From Fredinandcohnia humi (GTDB taxonomy: Bacteria > Bacillota > Bacilli > Bacillales > Bacillaceae_L): DNA of 64,000 nt. Positions 43,391 to 52,939 of the stretch are shown here, piece by piece. Below the pieces are notes generated by a model, which did no database searches, was not told the origin of the DNA, and saw only the letters and a list, made by a program, of their open reading frames with translations. The translations under genes and the position numbers were made by a program. The stretch lies in the NCBI RefSeq assembly GCF_001439915.1, contig NZ_LMBW01000001.1, forward strand, positions 403,429 to 467,428, given 5' to 3'. Numbering within the stretch: position 1 is the stretch's first letter; each line of letters begins with the position of its first letter.

Positions 43391-44521
43391 ATGGACACAA
43401 ACGATCAGCCCAAACATAAAATAGCAATTGATGGACGGGAGATAACTAATAAAGGAACTGGCATTGGAAGATACACAAAAAACTTAATAAGTAACCTTCT
43501 CCAAATAGATAAATCAATCGATTATTATGTATTAACAAATGGAGAAAATCTGCAATTGGGAGAATACACAAATCTTAAAATTTTACCTTCTGAGAAGATA
43601 AGAAACAGTGATTGGGAAACAAAGTTTGTTCCAGAGGTGATGGAAAAATACAAGCTTGATCTCTTTCATAACACACGTTCTGGTAATACCTACTTTCAAC
43701 CAATGGATTTCCCGTATATTACAACAGTTCACGATATTATTCCATGGAAATTCCAAAAAGAATTCCCCCAAACAGTAGTCAATAGATGGAATCAACTTTT
43801 CCCACAGTATATTGAAAATGCCAAACATGTCATTACAATTAGTAACAAAACTACTGAGGATCTTGTGGCATGGACAGGTATCAATAAAGAAAGGTTTTCT
43901 ATCATCTATCAAGGGATCGATCGTAAATTCGATAAAATATCCAAACAAAAAGCAAAGGAACTCATGAAAACACATTTTGATTTAGAACATCCGTATATCC
44001 TAACGATCGGAAGAAATCAGACTTACAAAAATGTTCATTCACTAATTAAAGCTTATAGCTTATTGCCTAAAAAATTAAAGAAGAATTTTCGCCTAGTAAT
44101 TGGAGGAAATAGAGTGGAGGAATACCAATCTATTATTAATGATTTATCACTAAAGGAATACGTTAAACCCCTGGGGTATATACCTGAGGAACTATTAGCC
44201 GCCTTATATTCCGGCAGCGAACTTTATGTATTCCCTTCTTTATATGAGGGATTTGGTTTTCCGCCTCTGGAGGCAATGTCCTTCGGAATCCCGGTATTAA
44301 GTTCTAACATGGACACAATGCATGAAGTTTTAGAAGATGCAGCAATTTATTTTAATCCAATGGATCCGGCTGATATGGCTGACAAAATCAAACTTATGCT
44401 AAAAAAATCTTCTCTTTGTAATGAGATGAGTAAAAAAGGATTAAATCATATAAAAAAATACTCATGGGAAAAAACAGCTCGACAAACACTCCAAGTATAT
44501 CAATCAATTTTAAATAAATAG
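43391..44521 (+). CDS. Family 4 glycosyltransferase, mannosyltransferase-like
   Basis: 376 residues from the ATG at 43391; a TTG at 43379 is too close to AAAGGAG. GTGIGRYTKNLI, then YILTIGRNQTYKNV and the E-x7-E block EGFGFPPLEAMSFGIP define GT4. Related to the enzyme at 39.8 kb. It starts a plus-strand series ending at 48.5 kb (GT4, sulfotransferase, rfbF, epimerase, dehydrogenase). CATATACTG at about 43,313 is a poor sigma-K -10 match. Confidence 0.86.
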   Translation: MDTNDQPKHKIAIDGREITNKGTGIGRYTKNLISNLLQIDKSIDYYVLTNGENLQLGEYTNLKILPSEKIRNSDWETKFVPEVMEKYKLDLFHNTRSGNTYFQPMDFPYITTVHDIIPWKFQKEFPQTVVNRWNQLFPQYIENAKHVITISNKTTEDLVAWTGINKERFSIIYQGIDRKFDKISKQKAKELMKTHFDLEHPYILTIGRNQTYKNVHSLIKAYSLLPKKLKKNFRLVIGGNRVEEYQSIINDLSLKEYVKPLGYIPEELLAALYSGSELYVFPSLYEGFGFPPLEAMSFGIPVLSSNMDTMHEVLEDAAIYFNPMDPADMADKIKLMLKKSSLCNEMSKKGLNHIKKYSWEKTARQTLQVYQSILNK

Positions 44522-44531
44522 GAGGTTAATA

Positions 44532-45272
44532 ATGAACGAAAATAAAATATCCATTTTTCAGCATATCCCTAAAACCGCAGGCTCTACTTTGCGTAATATT
44601 ATAAAAAGAAATTATAAAACTGATGAAATATGTATTGCGAATAGAGAAGAGATGATCTCGAGACTAAATAGTTTATCAGAAAATGAAACTGATAAACTTA
44701 AATGCATAAATGGCCATGTCCTATTTGGCATTCACGAGTATTTAGCCAACAGACCATATGCGTATTACACCATGCTTCGGGATCCAGTGGAGCATGTGAT
44801 ATCCGAATACTTTTTTATCCTTCGCAAGCCCAATAACTTGTCTCATCCTATCGTGAAAGACATGAGTTTTGAAGAGTTTGTTACTTCCGAACAATTTACG
44901 GGACGTACTTCCAATAGGCAAACTTTTTTTGTCTCGGGAGGGGTTCAGGATGATATCGAACTGGCAAAAGATAACCTGAAAAACTATTACTCAATTGTAG
45001 GTATTACGGAGATGTTTAATGAATTTTTGTATTTCATTGTTGAAGAATTAGGTTGGGAAAAATACCGTTTCAAAAAGAAAAATGTTACGATTCAACGTCC
45101 CTCGAGAGAAGATTTCTCTGAAGAAGTAATTCAAATTATTGAGAAAAATAATCAATTTGATATTGAATTGTATAATTTCGGAAAGCAGCTATTTGAAGAG
45201 AAGATTCAAAACCTAAAACCTGCAGTCCAAAAAGATATGAAGCATTTCATTCGTAAAGTGGAAAAAAAATGA
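44532..45272 (+). CDS. Sulfotransferase family 2-like protein (HS2ST type)
   Basis: 246 residues. IFQHIPKTAGSTLRNII is the 5'-phosphosulfate loop, GHVLFGIHEY the conserved middle, and TMLRDPVEHVISEYF the 3'-phosphate site. Same subfamily as the gene at 27,068, with similar spacing throughout. Ten bases after the glycosyltransferase gene with a GGAGG site, so the two are likely cotranscribed and act on the same glycan. No membrane anchor. Confidence 0.88.
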   Translation: MNENKISIFQHIPKTAGSTLRNIIKRNYKTDEICIANREEMISRLNSLSENETDKLKCINGHVLFGIHEYLANRPYAYYTMLRDPVEHVISEYFFILRKPNNLSHPIVKDMSFEEFVTSEQFTGRTSNRQTFFVSGGVQDDIELAKDNLKNYYSIVGITEMFNEFLYFIVEELGWEKYRFKKKNVTIQRPSREDFSEEVIQIIEKNNQFDIELYNFGKQLFEEKIQNLKPAVQKDMKHFIRKVEKK

Positions 45273-45358
45273 TTTCATATTATTGAAATTTAATTCTTAG
45301 TTTTGTTATTTGTACAGCATTAAACAGGACAGGCAGAAAAATCAAAGGAGTGGAAATG

Positions 45359-46144
45359 ATGAAAGTTGTAATTTTAGCCGGGGGATTTGGAACAAGAATA
45401 AGTGAAGAAACACACTTAAAGCCCAAACCTATGATAGAAATTGGTGAAAAGCCAATCCTATGGCACATTATGAAACTATATTCCAGCTATGGGTTTAATG
45501 ATTTCATTATCTGTTTAGGGTATAAGAGCCAAGTTATCAAAGAATATTTCTCAAACTATTTATTATTTAATTCCGATGTAACCTTTGATTTTCAAAAGGA
45601 AAATGAATGTATCATTCACAATCACTTTGCCGAACCCTGGAAAGTAACCTTAGTTGAAACAGGTATAAATACATTAACAGGTGGCCGGGTCAAAAGAGTG
45701 CAAAAGTATGTTGGAAGTGAACCTTTTATGCTGACATATGGTGATGGAGTTAGTGATATTAATATAAAAGAATTGGTTGAATTTCATCAGGCACATGGGA
45801 AGCTTGCTACAGTAACAGCTACCCAGCCCATCGGCAGATTTGGAGTTTTATCCCTGTCCTCTGATCAAAAAGTAGAGAAATTTCAGGAGAAGATACAAGG
45901 CGATGGCGGATGGATCAATGCAGGCTTTTTTGTTTTACAGCCCGACGTATTTAACTACTTGCAAAATGGGGATCAAACCGTATTTGAAATGGGACCATTA
46001 GAGAAGCTGGCCAAGGATGGGCAATTAATGGCCTATAAGCATACTGGTTTCTGGCATCCGATGGACACTCTACGGGATAAGAAGTATTTAGAGGAGATTT
46101 GGACTTCGGGGAAAGCACCTTGGAGAAAAGAAAATAAAATTTAA
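45359..46144 (+). CDS. rfbF: Glucose-1-phosphate cytidylyltransferase
   Basis: 261 residues from the ATG at 45359, eight bases after AAAGGAG; GTG 45350 and ATG 45356 are too close. VILAGGFGTRISEETHLKPKPMIEIG is the RfbF signature; GDGVSDI holds the metal Asp and GWINAGFFVLQP the later core. It makes CDP-glucose, the entry to CDP-3,6-dideoxyhexoses. No clear CDP-glucose 4,6-dehydratase (RfbG) or RfbH follows, so downstream use is unclear. Confidence 0.9.
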   Translation: MKVVILAGGFGTRISEETHLKPKPMIEIGEKPILWHIMKLYSSYGFNDFIICLGYKSQVIKEYFSNYLLFNSDVTFDFQKENECIIHNHFAEPWKVTLVETGINTLTGGRVKRVQKYVGSEPFMLTYGDGVSDINIKELVEFHQAHGKLATVTATQPIGRFGVLSLSSDQKVEKFQEKIQGDGGWINAGFFVLQPDVFNYLQNGDQTVFEMGPLEKLAKDGQLMAYKHTGFWHPMDTLRDKKYLEEIWTSGKAPWRKENKI

Positions 46145-46173
46145 GGAAGTAAAAGAAATTTTGGAGGTAAAAA

Positions 46174-47274
46174 ATGGAACAAATTAAGAAAGATACTATC
46201 TATCATTTAGATCTCGAGCATATATTCAAAAATCTTGAACAACTTGAAAAAGAAAAAATGAGGAATTCCTCTATCTTGGTAACCGGGTGCGGTGGATTCC
46301 TGGGTTACTATTTTATGTCATTTTTATCTGAATATTCCGATCAACTTGGTATCAGAAAGATTATTGGAATTGACAATTTTAAGCTAGGTAAACCTAAATG
46401 GATTTCCGATTTAACCACATTAAATAATAAGATTGAATTTTACCCTTTGGATATTACTAATTTCTCAACATTTAGTAGTGAGAATATAAACGACGTTGAT
46501 TTTATTATTCACATGGCTTCAATTGCCTCACCTACCTTCTACAGAAAATATCCTCTTGAAACCGTTGATGCAAATGTACAAGGACTAAGAGCATTACTAG
46601 ATTTTTATAAGAATAGGGACATTAAAGGATTTTTATTTTTCTCCAGCAGTGAGGTTTATGGTGATCCATTTCCGAGCTTTATTCCCACTACTGAGGATTA
46701 CAGAGGAAATGTGGCCATGATAGGACCTCGAGCATGCTATGATGAGGCAAAAAGATTTGGCGAAACATTATGTTATTTATATGCCGAAAAATTTCATATG
46801 CCGATTTCTATTGTCAGACCATTTAATAATTATGGACCAGGAATGAGACTTAATGATAAACGGGTTCCGGCTGATTTTGCGAAAGCAATTGTTGAAAATA
46901 AGAAGCTGATCATACATTCTGACGGAAAACCAACTCGTACTTTTTGTTATGTGTCAGATGCAATCATTGGCTATTTAAAAGCACTATTATATGAACCTTT
47001 TGACTACTTTAATATAGGAATTGACACTCCCGAAATTTCAATAAAAGAATTATCTGAAATTTATAAGAGGGCAGGTTTAGAAATTTATAATTATAATCAC
47101 TCAATAGAGTTTATAGAATCCAAGGAACAAAACTATTTAACACATAATCCATTAAGAAGATGCCCTGATATTTCAAAAGGTAGAAAACTTTTAAACTATT
47201 CCCCTTCTATTTCTGTAGTCGAAGGTGTACATCGCTTTTTAACCTTTTTAAAAGAAAGAGGGGAAATTCATTGA
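46174..47274 (+). CDS. NAD-dependent epimerase/dehydratase, UDP-glucuronate decarboxylase-like
   Basis: 366 residues. A 30-residue N-terminal extension, then VTGCGGFLGYYFMSFL, MASIASPTFYRKYPLETVDA, FFSSSEVYGDP, YDEAKRFGETL (Tyr-x3-Lys) and VRPFNNYGPGMRLNDKRVPA. This pattern is nearest to UDP-xylose synthase (UDP-glucuronate decarboxylase). Overlaps a UDP-sugar dehydrogenase gene by four bases, which would supply UDP-glucuronate. A CDP-sugar dehydratase role with the adjacent rfbF is the alternative. Confidence 0.8.
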   Translation: MEQIKKDTIYHLDLEHIFKNLEQLEKEKMRNSSILVTGCGGFLGYYFMSFLSEYSDQLGIRKIIGIDNFKLGKPKWISDLTTLNNKIEFYPLDITNFSTFSSENINDVDFIIHMASIASPTFYRKYPLETVDANVQGLRALLDFYKNRDIKGFLFFSSSEVYGDPFPSFIPTTEDYRGNVAMIGPRACYDEAKRFGETLCYLYAEKFHMPISIVRPFNNYGPGMRLNDKRVPADFAKAIVENKKLIIHSDGKPTRTFCYVSDAIIGYLKALLYEPFDYFNIGIDTPEISIKELSEIYKRAGLEIYNYNHSIEFIESKEQNYLTHNPLRRCPDISKGRKLLNYSPSISVVEGVHRFLTFLKERGEIH

Positions 47275-48524
47275 TTACTGTGATTGGTCTTGGTTTTGTT
47301 GGGTTGACAACGGCTTTAGGTTTTAGTGATAAAGGGTACAATGTTTATGGCTATGATATTGATCTGGTGAAGAAAGAGCAATTAAGAAAAGGGATCATCC
47401 CATTTTATGAGCCTCATCTTGAGGAGAAATTAAATCAGCATTTAAATAAAAATTTTAAGATTGTCGACGACATACAGGAAGCCGTAAGCAATAGTAAAAT
47501 TATCTATCTTTGTGTAGGAACTCCGAGTAAAACAGATGGGAGTGCGGATTTAGGTTTTATCTTTGATGCAATAAATAGTGTAGCTACTAGTATTAAAAAG
47601 CCGGATTTTAAAGTTTTGGTGCTTAAATCCACAATTCCCCCATCAACAACAAGTAAAAGTATTAAGCCATATATAGAAAAGCTTGGTTTTAAAGTTGGAG
47701 TTGACATAGGCTTAACTAACAATCCTGAATTTTTAAGGGAAGGATATGCATGGAACGATTTTATGAATCCAGATCGCATTGTCATCGGTCAAGAAGAAAA
47801 TACAAGTGGACAGATCGTAGAAAACGTTTATCAATCGTTTAATGCCCCGATTTATCGGGTTAGTCTAAACACTGCTGAGTTTATTAAGTATTTATCGAAT
47901 ACCCTGCTAGCAACACTTATTAGTTTCGCGAATGAACAGTCATTGATTGCTAGATCCATAGGAGATATTGAGATAAAGAAGGCTTTTCAAGTTCTACATC
48001 GCGATAAGCGATGGTTCGGAACCCCGGCAAATATGACCTCATATGTTTACCCTGGTTGTGGATTTGGTGGATATTGCCTACCAAAAGATACAATGGCGTT
48101 AGTAAGTCAGGCAATAAAAAACTCTTACTCGCCAGAGCTATTAAAGAGTACCTTAAAAGTAAATGAAACCATCAAAGAATTTGTTGTTAACGATATAGGA
48201 GAAAAAACAAACAGGAATGACAGTATAGGAATTCTCGGATTAGCATTCAAGCCAAATTCAAATGACATAAGGGATACACCTGCAAAGGTAATCATTGAAG
48301 GTTTAATGCGAAGAGGATATCATAATATTATCGCATATGACCCTATGTCAATAGAAGAATTTAAAGGTGCATATAGTCTCCCTATTGAATATTCCTCTAG
48401 CCTGCAATCACTGCTTATGAAAGTTGATCATATTGTAATATTGACAGCGTGGGATGAATTTATAAATAGCGAAGAGTCAATTAAAATGAAGAATGTTTTT
48501 GACTATCGCTATATATACAGTTAG
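47271..48524 (+). CDS. UDP-glucose/GDP-mannose dehydrogenase family protein
   Basis: 417 residues. GLGFVGLTTALGF, VGTPSKTDGSADL, STIPPSTT, NPEFLREGYAWNDFMNPDRI and the catalytic Cys in GCGFGGYCLPKD. Differs from the 14.3-kb enzyme enough to suggest a separate lineage; UDP-glucose, GDP-mannose or an N-acetylated sugar are possible substrates. TTG start overlaps the epimerase stop. Ends at a strong terminator. A scrap of a close relative's 3' end lies at 52.94-53.01 kb. Confidence 0.87.
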   Translation: MITVIGLGFVGLTTALGFSDKGYNVYGYDIDLVKKEQLRKGIIPFYEPHLEEKLNQHLNKNFKIVDDIQEAVSNSKIIYLCVGTPSKTDGSADLGFIFDAINSVATSIKKPDFKVLVLKSTIPPSTTSKSIKPYIEKLGFKVGVDIGLTNNPEFLREGYAWNDFMNPDRIVIGQEENTSGQIVENVYQSFNAPIYRVSLNTAEFIKYLSNTLLATLISFANEQSLIARSIGDIEIKKAFQVLHRDKRWFGTPANMTSYVYPGCGFGGYCLPKDTMALVSQAIKNSYSPELLKSTLKVNETIKEFVVNDIGEKTNRNDSIGILGLAFKPNSNDIRDTPAKVIIEGLMRRGYHNIIAYDPMSIEEFKGAYSLPIEYSSSLQSLLMKVDHIVILTAWDEFINSEESIKMKNVFDYRYIYS

Positions 48525-48555
48525 TAAATAAATATTGTGAACTAAACAAAAATAA

Positions 48556-48596
48556 AATCCTTCAACAATCACGTCCGATTGTTGAAGGATTTTTTA
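48556..48596 (+). terminator. Strong terminator after the dehydrogenase gene
   Basis: AATCCTTCAACAATC, ACGTCC, GATTGTTGAAGGATT, then TTTTAT; a perfect 15-bp stem. Confidence 0.93.
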
Positions 48597-48636
48597 TGCC
48601 AGTAGGTGTTTTGAAATTTTATTCACCCTTTTATAG

Positions 48637-49041
48637 CTAAAGAATTTCCTCAATATATATGTCAGTATCATATTCACTGTACTCCTTTGTTGACACAGTA
48701 AGAATAATCAATGGATTAATGAATTCGTTCTTAAAAGCATGCACCGTATAGGGAGGTACCATTAGTACAACGTTGTCCTCGGCAGACATATAAAACTCCT
48801 CACATTCCCCTTGAAACAAATCTTTCAAAGCCACCTTTGCACTACCACTAATAATGGTGAAATACTCATACGTTTTCTTGTGATAATGATTTCCTCTGAC
48901 ACTATTTTGGTTTGAGTAAAGCAAATATACTTCCCCAATTTCACTACTTTCCTGCAGCTGACTTTTCATGATTATTTTTTTTAGCATTCCTCTTTTATCT
49001 TGATACGGATTAATGTTAATAAATTCACCTAATCTCCCCAT
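48637..49041 (-). CDS. FdtA/QdtA-like sugar 3,4-ketoisomerase (WxcM-like cupin)
   Basis: 134 residues, a single cupin: NPYQDKRGMLKKI, then NSVRGNHYHKKTYEYFTIISG with the His cluster, and VPPYTVHAFKNE. Family enzymes isomerise dTDP-4-keto-6-deoxyglucose, preparing 3-amino sugars; the expected aminotransferase and acetyltransferase are not in the window. Second gene after the SDR at 50,044-49,091 (49-bp gap). Could act on a CDP- or GDP-linked keto sugar here. Confidence 0.78.
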   Translation of the reverse strand: MGRLGEFININPYQDKRGMLKKIIMKSQLQESSEIGEVYLLYSNQNSVRGNHYHKKTYEYFTIISGSAKVALKDLFQGECEEFYMSAEDNVVLMVPPYTVHAFKNEFINPLIILTVSTKEYSEYDTDIYIEEIL

Positions 49042-49090
49042 AATAACTCACTTCTTTCTAAAAAAACATGTACTTTTTTCGAGAACGATT

Positions 49091-50044
49091 TTATTTACTT
49101 TTTCCTTTATTTTTTTCATACCATTTTATGGTTCTATCCAGACCTTCCTCAAAACTTATTTTTGGCTCCCATCCCAATATTTCTGTTATTTTACTAATAT
49201 CAGGGTGGGGGTTCCAGACATCTTTTGACCTGTAAGGGATCGCTCCGAAATTAGGCTTGTTATCAGTTTTCATTCTTTCAAAAACTTTATTAACATAGTA
49301 TTTTAACTGATGAACTCTTCCGGTACCTATATTAAATAACTCGTTTTTTATTGCATCATTTTGAGCAGCCAAAACAAAACCATCGATGATATTCTCTATA
49401 TAGGTATAATCTCTGTATTGCTCACAACCAGATAAATTAACATCTTTATTATTTAGAATTGATAAGATAATATGTGGAAAGAACTTATGGCTTCCTTCAT
49501 TTTCTCCAAAAACCCCATATGCCCTCAAAGTAACAATATCAATATTGTTTTCTCCAGCAATTTGGTGTGCCAAAATTGTACTAGCTGCTTTAGTGCTTCC
49601 ATATATGTTTATTGGTTCTAAGAAAGTATTTTCTTTAATTATTTCTTTTTTATCTCCATACTCCATACACGTGCCGATGTTTAAAAACTTTTTACAACCT
49701 ACAGAAATCAAAGGATTTAGCATATTCAATGTGCCTATGATATTGGTATTAGCAGCAATTATATTATTATTTTGTCTTGAATCAACACCATAAGCCGCTA
49801 TATTAAAAACATAATCAGGCTTTATTTTTCTGATATAGAGATCAATTTTTTCAGTGTCCCTTAAATCAGCACGAAGGATGTTAATGTCTTTTAAAAGGCT
49901 TTCAATCCGCCATAAATCAGATCCTTCTCTTACTATAATATTTACATCGGCATTTTCTTCAACCATCCTTCTAACTAGGTGGGACCCAATAAATCCATTT
50001 GCTCCAGTAATTAACACGCTTTTATTGGCAAAAGCATCTTTCAC
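49091..50044 (-). CDS. NAD(P)-dependent sugar epimerase/reductase (extended SDR)
   Basis: 317 residues: VLITGANGFIGSHLVRRM, RADLRDTEKID, NIAAYGVDSRQNNN, NIGTCMEYGD, YGSTKAASTILAHQ (Tyr-x3-Lys), LRAYGVFGENEGSHKFFP. Resembles the CDP-abequose/paratose synthase and dTDP-sugar reductase group more than UDP-glucose epimerase. Paired with the cupin isomerase gene, so a modified keto sugar is likely. Start preceded by GGAGG. Confidence 0.78.
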   Translation of the reverse strand: MKDAFANKSVLITGANGFIGSHLVRRMVEENADVNIIVREGSDLWRIESLLKDINILRADLRDTEKIDLYIRKIKPDYVFNIAAYGVDSRQNNNIIAANTNIIGTLNMLNPLISVGCKKFLNIGTCMEYGDKKEIIKENTFLEPINIYGSTKAASTILAHQIAGENNIDIVTLRAYGVFGENEGSHKFFPHIILSILNNKDVNLSGCEQYRDYTYIENIIDGFVLAAQNDAIKNELFNIGTGRVHQLKYYVNKVFERMKTDNKPNFGAIPYRSKDVWNPHPDISKITEILGWEPKISFEEGLDRTIKWYEKNKGKSK

Positions 50045-50434
50045 AGTATAACCTCCACTTCATTACAATTAACCACGTCTATATTAGCCCATTATCCATG
50101 CAATAGTTAATTGTACTTCTATCATGTTTCAAAACAATGAAAAATCCCTCGGTTCATAAACTGTAAATTGATTATTTTGTTTCTATGGACCTTTATTTTT
50201 CTATTGTTAATTAATTCTATGATTTTAAAAGTTTTTTGCTAATGTAATTTCCAAAACGGGCCCTCTATTCAAGTTTGTTATTTTACATGTTTTTTCGTAA
50301 CATTTTTTTCACCGGCAACATATTCTAAAGTAGCACTCGGACGAGGCGGTACCATGGTTAACTCCTTGATGCATAATATCCAGGAGTTACATTTAGTGGA
50401 AATATTGCTTGTGTTTAATTAGTACTATATTCAA
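50045..50434. other. Intergenic 390 bp upstream of the GT pair
   Basis: AT-rich divergent leader. A 22-codon frame at 50,354 has no clear site and I do not call it. No promoter of the sigma-K type with full match; CATAATATC at about 50,374 fails at the last bases. Confidence 0.35.
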
Positions 50435-50452
50435 ATGAGGGGTGTTAAGATT

Positions 50453-51922
50453 TTGACTCATTACTACTGTTCAACCTTTAGCAAGGATTATATTTATAAA
50501 GGACTGGTCCTATATAATTCATTACAAAAATATGATCAGGATTTTCATTTCTTTTTTATTTGTCTAGAGGATGAAGTGAAATACTTACTAGAAAAAATGG
50601 AGCTAAGCAACGCCACTCTGATAAGTATGAAAGATATAGAAAATGAAGATTGGGAATTGGCAAATGTAAAAGGTACACGTACTGATAAAGAATACATTTG
50701 GACGAGTAAGGCTTCGATAATGTTATACCTACTAAATCACTTTTCTGAGTTGGACCATATTGTATGGTTGGACGGTGACACAGCATTTGTATCAGATCCC
50801 CAACCCATATTTGATGAGTGGGACAAATACTCCATATTTCTAACAGAGGAGCAATATAAAGGAAGATATGAAAAATTAAGTAAGGTATATGGAGTTTACA
50901 ACACTGGTTTTATGGGATTCAATAGAGATCAAAATGCGCTCCAATGCCTAAAATGGTTTAGAGAAAAACTGATTGAATGGTGTTTTGATAAACCAGAAGA
51001 AGGCAGATGGAGTGACCAGATGTACGTAATTGATTGGATAACCAGGTTTAAAAATGTTGGTGTTGCAGGAAACATTGGAATTAACGCCAATCCGTTTATT
51101 ATAAGTCATAGAACTGTTACCGCAGCAGATGATCATATATATATCAATGAAGATAGATTGATATTATTCCATTACTATGGATTCAAATATTTTAATAGAA
51201 ATGAGTTTGATCTATGTGCACATGGACATCACCCCACTGATCAGGTTATACAACGGATATTTGTTCCTTATATCCAAGCATGTAATGAGGTAATGGATTT
51301 CATTTCTTGTATTGATAAGGATTTTTATAATAAACAGACTACAATTGGGAAATACATTAAGAACTACTTCAATCTGGAGAGTAATATAAATGGCACCTGT
51401 GACAAGTATAACTTTTGTACAATCGTAAATAAGATGGATTTGTCTAAAGTCTTGGAATTTTACAAATCTCTAAGAACGCATGCAAATGGATTCCGTCTAT
51501 GGATATGCTGCCTGGATAATAGAAGCTATAGGATACTAGATAAAAAGGAATTAGAAAATGTAATTCTACTGGATGTTAAGAATATCGAGAATCAGAATCT
51601 GTTAAACATAAAGAATGCTCGCGAAGCATCAGAGTACCGTTGGACTTTAAAAGCACCATTACTTTATTACATTTTAAACAACAATTATGATATCAGAAAT
51701 CTGATATATGCCGATCCGGACGTACGTTTTGTTTCTGATGTGAAAAATGTATTACAAAAGTGGGGAAAATCAGCTGTTTTCATTTGGGAAACGGAATTCG
51801 ATCAGGATACCCAACTGGAGTATGGAAATAATGTGACAAGCTTAATCGGAGTCAAACGTAAGAAAAAGTTCCTAAAGCGGTGGATGAAACAATGGATAAA
51901 TGGGAGTTCCGGTTTAAATTAG
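50453..51922 (+). CDS. Putative glycosyltransferase with a second, truncated GT domain
   Basis: 489 residues from a TTG at 50453 behind GAGGGG; the ATG at 50435 contains that site. Domain 1 (residues about 1-300) has HIVWLDGDTAFVSDPQPIFD, YNTGFMGFNRDQNALQCLKWF and WSDQMYVIDW, a complete GT8-like nucleotide-diphospho-sugar transferase. Domain 2 (about 320-489) repeats the start of the same fold (FCTIVNKMDLSKVLEFYKSL, FRLWICCLD, LIYADPDVRFVSD) but stops after about 165 residues. The next gene encodes a third copy of the domain. Either a two-domain enzyme with a degenerate half or a product of unequal recombination. Confidence 0.72.
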   Translation: MTHYYCSTFSKDYIYKGLVLYNSLQKYDQDFHFFFICLEDEVKYLLEKMELSNATLISMKDIENEDWELANVKGTRTDKEYIWTSKASIMLYLLNHFSELDHIVWLDGDTAFVSDPQPIFDEWDKYSIFLTEEQYKGRYEKLSKVYGVYNTGFMGFNRDQNALQCLKWFREKLIEWCFDKPEEGRWSDQMYVIDWITRFKNVGVAGNIGINANPFIISHRTVTAADDHIYINEDRLILFHYYGFKYFNRNEFDLCAHGHHPTDQVIQRIFVPYIQACNEVMDFISCIDKDFYNKQTTIGKYIKNYFNLESNINGTCDKYNFCTIVNKMDLSKVLEFYKSLRTHANGFRLWICCLDNRSYRILDKKELENVILLDVKNIENQNLLNIKNAREASEYRWTLKAPLLYYILNNNYDIRNLIYADPDVRFVSDVKNVLQKWGKSAVFIWETEFDQDTQLEYGNNVTSLIGVKRKKKFLKRWMKQWINGSSGLN

Positions 51923-51947
51923 ATAGGCAGGAGGATTCGAGTACAAT

Positions 51948-52895
51948 ATGGAATGTTATCATTTTTGCACCATTATTGGAAAAGAGTATATATTTAAGGG
52001 TCTCGCGTTATACGAATCCTTAGAAAAGCACGCAAAGAAATTTCACCTTTGGATATGCTGCTTGGATGATATTTCTCTACAATTGCTTCAAAGAATAGAT
52101 TTAAGGAATGTAACCCTTATTCCATTAGAGAGCATCGAAGATGAGCAGCTTCTTTCCGTAAAAGAGTCTCGAACAAAAGCTGAGTACAGTTTTACTTTAA
52201 AATCCCCCTTTGTATTATATATCCTGAATAACTATAATTTTGTTAACTCCATAATGTATATTGACGGGGATTTATATTTCTTCTCAGATCCAAAACCGAT
52301 CTATAATCAATGGGGAGATGGGTCAATTTTTATAGCCGAGCAAAGACTTGTTAAAAATTTTAGAGATTCAGGCACATACCAGGCAGGGTTAATCGGTTTT
52401 AAGAGAGATTCAAATGCTTTTCAATGTCTTGAATGGTGGAGGAAGAAGTGTATTGAATGGTGCTTTCATCGGCATGTTGGAGATCTGTGGACAGACCAAG
52501 GGTATTTGAATACATGGCCTGAGCTGTTTTCTGGCGTTATAATATCAAACGACTCTGGAATCAATGTAGGACCATGGAATGAGGGGAATTTTAAAAGCAC
52601 CCCTAATTTTACCGTTAGGAACGGTGAGGTTTATATCAATGACGATTTACTGGTCGTTTATCATTTTTCTGGTTTCGTGGCAATAAGCGAGGTCGAGTTT
52701 GACTTATGCAATTATTGTAGGGTTAACGAAGATAGTATAAATCATATTTACATTCCCTATATTAGAGAAATTCAAAAAGCAATTAAGAAGGTTAAGTCAA
52801 TTGATAATACCTTCACCTATGGATTTGCCAACAGGATAAGGTTAAGTAAAAGTCGAAAAAAAGCAATACATTACTATAAATATAGCAATAACTGA
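51948..52895 (+). CDS. Putative glycosyltransferase, same family as the preceding gene
   Basis: 315 residues, one complete domain: YHFCTIIGKEYIFKGLALYE, FHLWICCLDD, SIMYIDGDLYFFSDPKPIY (DxD), YQAGLIGFKRDSNAFQCLEW and WTDQGYLNTW. 25 bases after the two-domain gene. Its sequence is closer to domain 2 of that protein in the ICCLDD region. Donor and acceptor unknown; the pair probably extends one glycan. Confidence 0.75.
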   Translation: MECYHFCTIIGKEYIFKGLALYESLEKHAKKFHLWICCLDDISLQLLQRIDLRNVTLIPLESIEDEQLLSVKESRTKAEYSFTLKSPFVLYILNNYNFVNSIMYIDGDLYFFSDPKPIYNQWGDGSIFIAEQRLVKNFRDSGTYQAGLIGFKRDSNAFQCLEWWRKKCIEWCFHRHVGDLWTDQGYLNTWPELFSGVIISNDSGINVGPWNEGNFKSTPNFTVRNGEVYINDDLLVVYHFSGFVAISEVEFDLCNYCRVNEDSINHIYIPYIREIQKAIKKVKSIDNTFTYGFANRIRLSKSRKKAIHYYKYSNN

Positions 52896-52939
52896 ACCAC
52901 TCGGCATTATTAAAATACCATAGTTCTAGAATAGTGAAC

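Noticed and set aside
50354-50422. 22-codon open frame starting MVNSLMHNIQELHLVEILLV
   Set aside because: No clear ribosome site and a very short length; some resemblance to starts of small coat proteins is too weak to call.
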